DNA of 64,000 nucleotides from Liquidambar formosana (taxonomy: Eukaryota > Streptophyta > Magnoliopsida > Saxifragales > Altingiaceae), in contig CM077826.1 in NCBI GenBank assembly GCA_039720395.1, positions 28,324,695 to 28,388,694 on the forward strand, in the 5' to 3' direction. Numbering within the stretch: position 1 is the first letter of the stretch; every line of letters begins with the position of its first letter. Below the pieces are notes generated by a model. It was not told the origin of the DNA. It was given only the letters and a program-made list of their open reading frames with translations, and searched no databases. Position numbers and translations under genes: made by a program. Positions 59,798 through 64,000 of the stretch are shown one piece after another.

Positions 59798-60368
59798 CTA
59801 CTGTGAAGCAGCATCCTGAGGAGAATTTGAAGGCCCTGCTTCAGATTGTTTCTGAAGCCTTTCAAGTTGTTCTCGAATCCGTTCCTCGAACCCTTCTAGC
59901 TGCACAACCCTGGGCACAAGGCCTGTAGCATAGGAATCTATCATTCTTTTCAGTTCGTCGTTCTCTCCTTAGGGACCTCATTGTCCGGTTAGATCGTGTG
60001 GAGTGTCGCTGGAGACGTTGGATATGGTCGTTCAACCTCTGAACTTCCATGCCCCTAGCATGTAGGCGTCGAGTCAGGTTAGCGGCAACTGTGGTTGCCT
60101 GAACGTTTAGGGCCAAGGCACTCCTCATGATATCCACATCCGACCTTGTACTCAGTAGCACCTCATCGCGAGGAGTGATAAGCTCTGCACCCACTGCAGC
60201 TGCGTTTGTAGGGTTGTACACCAATGTATCACTCACCATGACTGGTTGGTCACCGGTTGGGAATACCGGGCGCCAGATGTTTGTCTGTGCTTCTGGCGCC
60301 GGCAACGCTTCTGGCACAATGTTTAGGTCTAGGTGGTTTGGAGAGGAAGAGGAAGAGGAAGATGCCAT
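59798..60368 (-). pseudogene. Antisense extra ORF of the retrotransposon, with DLNxxP motif and predicted coiled coil
   Basis: An open frame runs from the ATG at 60368 to a stop at 59862. Around residue 138 the reading shifts: another frame then continues with strongly coiled-coil-like sequence (ERIREQLERLQKQ) to a TAG at 59800-59798. A one-base lesion therefore probably split a protein of about 190 aa. The N-terminus is MASSSSSSSP followed by LDLNIVPEA, which contains DLNxxP, one of the two consensus forms of the plant EAR repression motif. The middle has ARGMEVQRLNDHIQRLQRH, heptad-like. It lies between LTR and gag, opposite in strand to gag. Extra ORFs of unknown function are known in Tat-lineage elements. 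The EAR reading is an inference. Confidence 0.65.
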
Positions 60369-61199
60369 GAGAGTGAGAGTTTTGAGTGTTGGATGATTGA
60401 AGGGGAACTGTGAGTCACTGGCAATCCAATCTTGTTTTTTTTAGAAAGATTAGGGGTCATAAAGAGGGTTTTTTGACAATTAATGCGCTATTAGGGCACC
60501 CAGCGGTCATCAGAGGATCCAACGGTATTAGGGTTTGAGGGTTGTTTTAACCTCTCGAGATTTGCATTTGTCGGCCAGTATCGCCGTTTTGAGACAAGTG
60601 GCTAAGACTCAATATGTCAGCCACAGTGTCTGTGTCGGTAGGAATCTTGGGCAGTTGGGTGAGAGATAGGCTTCCAGTTTGGGCCCAGGACTTGGACGTA
60701 CCAAGTACCCATGGGAACAAGTTGAGTGTTATTGGGCTATTAGCCCAATACTCGTCCGTCAATAAGAATAGGAGCCCAGGTTGATTTGAATTTCTGATAG
60801 GTTTGAAAAACTTATTGCAAGATTGAAACAAGTAATTGGGCCTTTAAGGAAAAGAAATTAAACAATGATGTGGCCTACTTTGACTAACCGACCCACTCGG
60901 CATGTGGATTTGGATTTAACTATTGAATCTGGCCTGGGTAATAACCTTGAAGCCCAATGTTATTTGAGTTTAAGCCCATTTAGTGTGAGGATTGTACAAA
61001 ATTGTGTAAGGAACTCATGCCCAATAAAAAAAAAATATATAAAAAAAGGGGCTGAGATCCAATTGAGAGTAGGATGAGTGCATTGTAAAGGGTTTAAATT
61101 CACAATGACATTGGATTTCTCTTGATTTATCTTATGCTAATTCTCTGAAGAATTAGTAGACATGACGAAAATTGGCATAAGATAAATGGATTCTTAAAA

Positions 61200-62816
61200 T
61201 GTTAATTATGTTGGGGTGGAACCTAAACAATTCTCGACTGGCAGAACACAATTGGTCGCTCAACAAATCACAAGACCTCAGTACTGCTTGGGTTAGGTCG
61301 CCGACAACAAACAGATTAAGAAAAGATAGGGCCATGGCAGACTTTGCAATGATGGAAGTGTTGACCAGAATGGAGGCAACAATGGGAAAATTGGATGGCG
61401 TTTGTCTGGGATAGAAAACCGCCTCCAAGTCTTGGAGAAAGAAAAAGAGAACGAAAAGCCAGAAGGAGAAACGACAAGTGAAGAGATACCTTCAGCAGAA
61501 AGAAAGGAGGAAGGGGCCTCAGGGGATAAAAAAGGCAAGGGAAAAGAAGAAAAAAAGGGAGTTGAAAGTGAAATGTGGGAGGAAGATGATTATGCTGATT
61601 ATTTAAAGAAGAAAAAAGAATGGGAAAAATGGGAGAGGTATACGGCAGGGCAGGAGGAGATGAAAGAGAAGGTGGAAAAGATGCATGCAGCAATGCGAAA
61701 ATCTCAAGGTATGGATGATTTCATGTTTGTTGGAGGGTCGTCCTCTGATCCTTTAGCAAATTTACCATCCAAATTCAAAATTGCTGACACGGAAAAGTTT
61801 GATGGGGTGGAGATCCCAAACAGCACATTCGCCAATATATGAGCATTGTAAGAATGAAAGGGATGAACGAAGCCCAAGCTGTGGCTGCCTTTCCATTATC
61901 ACTTGTCGGAGAAGCCTCTAAATGGTACTATGGTCTGGATGATGCAAGTTTCGTCTTGGGAAACCTAATGAAGCTTTTCAAGGACCAGTATAATTACAAT
62001 ACCATGCTGGACACAACCTTGCGGGATCTTGAGATGACGGTACAAAAGTCTGGGGAGACATTCTCTGACTTCCTAATCAGATGGAGGAAAAAGGCAATCA
62101 AGATGGTGAACAGGCCCACAGAAAGAGATCAAGTCAATTTGATCATAAAAAATTTACAGCCTGTGTATTTCAACCGATTGTTAGCATCTCCTGTCATGAA
62201 TTTTGAGCAGCTGTATGATTGTGGGACCCGTATCGAACAAGCCATAAGCAGCGGTCAGGTGGATAGGTATGAAGGGAAGGCGATGAAGAAAACTTACGGG
62301 GCTGGAGGAAATGGTAGCGGTCAGGGAGGAAACAGGGTTGCCAATCCGCTTCCAAACTCAAGTACAGTAGCTGCTGTGAACCAAGGGGCTAGAAGAGAAT
62401 TCGATGATCTGGGAATGTCTCTATCTAAAGCTTTCGCCAATTTGATGAGGAGAGGACATCTGCAAGCCTTAGCACCACGTCCTCTGCCTAATCCTCTCCC
62501 ACCACGATATAATTTGAATGAATTTTGTCATTTCCATCAAATGGCAGGGCATAAGACAGACAACTGTGCCAGGCTGAGGCATGAGATCCAGGACTTGATT
62601 GATAATAAGAAGATTCCCAAGCCGGGAGAAGGAGCCGAACCAAACATCCATCAGAACCCTTTACCAGAATACCAGAGGAATGTGGGGCTTATAGAACAAG
62701 GCACGAGATACGGGATCCCTCCGTCTTATAAGAGAATAATGGTATTAGATGTTGATGCTTGGAAGGACTGCAGCGAAGTCAACGTCAAGAAAGGGATTTC
62801 TGGGTTCTATGGATGA
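61200..62816 (+). pseudogene. gag of the Tat/Ogre-like element, frameshifted
   Basis: Gag forms the particle that packages the RNA. The N-terminal part (ADFAMMEVLTRMEATMGKL near 61340) breaks frame near 61410, continues as a charged, Glu/Lys-rich segment, and breaks again near 61815. From 61839 the retrotrans_gag core is readable (AFPLSLVGEASKWYYGL, LMKLFKDQYNYN, SDFLIRWRKKA). A FCHFHQMAGHKTDNCARL zinc-knuckle-like motif is near 62525. It ends at 62814-62816. At least two frameshifts make it non-functional. The start codon is not certain. Confidence 0.75.
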
Positions 62817-62834
62817 TGAGGAGGAATTCTGCAT

Positions 62835-63826
62835 TTGACTCGATCTGGGAGGCATTTCAAACCTTCTTACCTGGAGGGAGATCACCCAGGAAGAGAAGCT
62901 GAGCTAGAAAGGAACAATAAGAAGTCAGATGAAGAAGATGATGAGGATCGTGTGCTGAAACAATTAAAGAAAACTCAGGCAAATATCTCTATATGGGGAC
63001 TCTTGGTAGCATCCAAAAGGCATCGACAAGCTGTTTTGGAGGCCCTTGCCAGAAAAGAAGTACCTATGGAAATTTCACCAGAGCAAGTTGTAGCACTGAT
63101 GGGTACAAACCCAGGTGAAGCTGTATTGACGTTCTCAACAGAAGATTTGCCAGCTGAAGGAGTAGCACACGCCAAGCCCTTGTATATCACCGTGGAGTGC
63201 AGAGGAAAGAAAATACCGGTGGTCCTAGTGGACAATGGATCTGCCTTAAATGTCTGCCCAATGCGCACTGCCTCCAAGTTAGGACTCACTGAAGAGCAGC
63301 TTACGCCATCCGCCTTGACTGTACGAGCCTATGATAATGGATGTCGCAAGATTGTGGGGACCTTCAAAGCCGCATGTACTGTGGGACCAGTCGAGTCCGA
63401 AGTAGAATTCTGCGTGATGGACATTGATACCAATTTCAATCTCCTATTGGGTAGAACATGGTTACACCCACTAGGAGCGTACCCTCCACTGTTCATCAGA
63501 AGGTTAAGCTCCCATGGAAAGAAGGAATTCTGATAATACACGGGGATGGTCAAATCACTGCTCCGGTCTGCGAGGTAAAGGAAGAAGAAGCTGAAATAGC
63601 TTGGAGGGGATTTGAGATTATACAGGTTATTGAAAAAGAAGGACCGTATGGGATAGAAATGATTCCAAATCTTGGGGAAGGTGTTGGTCATATTGCTGCT
63701 CACCTCATGAGAAAGATGAATTTTATGCCTGGGATGGGTTTGGGAAAGTATAATCAAGGAGTAGCTGAGTTCCCTAATTTCAAACCGCAGGATAATCGTC
63801 TTGGTGGGATACAATGGCGAAAATAA
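62835..63826 (+). pseudogene. Aspartic protease and G-patch region of the Tat/Ogre-like pol, frameshifted
   Basis: After a frame break at the gag boundary (about 62806-62850) the frame carries LTRSG-type linker sequence. It then has the retropepsin active-site region VVLVDNGSALNVCP near 63220-63260 and the flap/ILG region (NLLLGRTWLHPLGA) near 63440-63475. A one-base break near 63478 moves the reading to a second frame. That frame holds HIAAHLMRKMNFMPGMGLGK (about 63690-63750), a G-patch motif, an RNA-binding module typical after protease in this lineage. Reverse transcriptase would start beyond 64000. Confidence 0.75.
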
Positions 63827-64000
63827 CAGCTTACCGGTCAACAAGGGCACACTCAATGGGAACTTTGTTAAAGAAGGAGATGACTTTCCTTACTGTGGAT
63901 TCCCAGAACCTTGGTTCGATCGTATGACCGGAAAAATGGTCCCAGGATTGAAATCTTTTTCAAGCAGTGCTGAATCGAGGAAGAAAAGAGACCGATGTGA

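Larger units (their letters stand above)
57173..64000 (+). mobile_element. Tat/Ogre-like Ty3/Gypsy LTR retrotransposon, 5' half, degenerate
   Basis: The order is 5' LTR (57173-58593), putative primer-binding region, leader, antisense extra ORF (60368-59798), gag, protease and G-patch, running off the right edge before reverse transcriptase. A G-patch after protease and an extra ORF between LTR and gag are features of the Tat lineage (Ogre, Retand and relatives). Frame breaks in gag, at the gag-protease junction and in protease show that this copy is not functional. The target duplication cannot be checked because the 3' LTR is outside. Confidence 0.8.

Overview
This is a nuclear window from a eudicot plant. 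It has intron-bearing genes with GT-AG splice sites, AT-rich intergenic DNA, long (AT)n and homopolymer tracts, and many plant-type transposons (L1-like LINEs, Copia- and Gypsy-type LTRs, Tat/Ogre-like retroelement, hAT- and Mutator-type MITEs, Helitrons). The species cannot be read from the sequence. I see no tRNA, rRNA, CRISPR or prokaryotic operon.

Three host genes are supported. (1) The 5' part of a chloroplast Rubisco-activase-like AAA+ gene lies on the minus strand (6819 to 279, continuing off the left edge). One of its introns holds a solo LTR and two nested LINEs, and a 10-nt microexon is proposed. (2) A small RBR-type (RING1-IBR-RING2) E3 ubiquitin ligase lies on the minus strand (9634 to 8637, two exons, 299 aa). 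(3) A complete 4-coumarate:CoA ligase lies on the plus strand (50721 to 55206, five exons, 541 aa). Its upstream region has several AC elements and its first intron carries a hAT-type MITE.

The largest unit is a proposed 24-kb Helitron on the minus strand, from about 40236 (5' TC end) to 16172 (3' hairpin plus CTAG), flanked by A and T as expected. It encodes an apparently intact rolling-circle Rep/helicase of about 1656 aa (eight exons, all seven introns in phase 1). Downstream lies an RPA1-like single-strand-binding protein gene with a nonsense codon and a one-base phase break. The last RPA intron contains a 2.2-kb solo LTR with a perfect 5-bp target duplication.

From 40.2 to 50.4 kb the window is an intergenic transposon graveyard: (TA)n-associated palindromic MITEs, one of them split by a hAT MITE, a degenerate Gypsy LTR fragment, a Mutator-like inverted-repeat element and a small Helitron. 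From 57173 to the right edge lies the 5' half of a degenerate Tat/Ogre-like LTR retrotransposon: 5' LTR, antisense extra ORF, gag, protease and G-patch. Its LTR has two arrays of 12-bp palindromes spaced about 20-21 bp apart. Its antisense ORF encodes a coiled-coil-like protein with a DLNxxP (EAR-like) motif. These two features are the least explained signals in the window.
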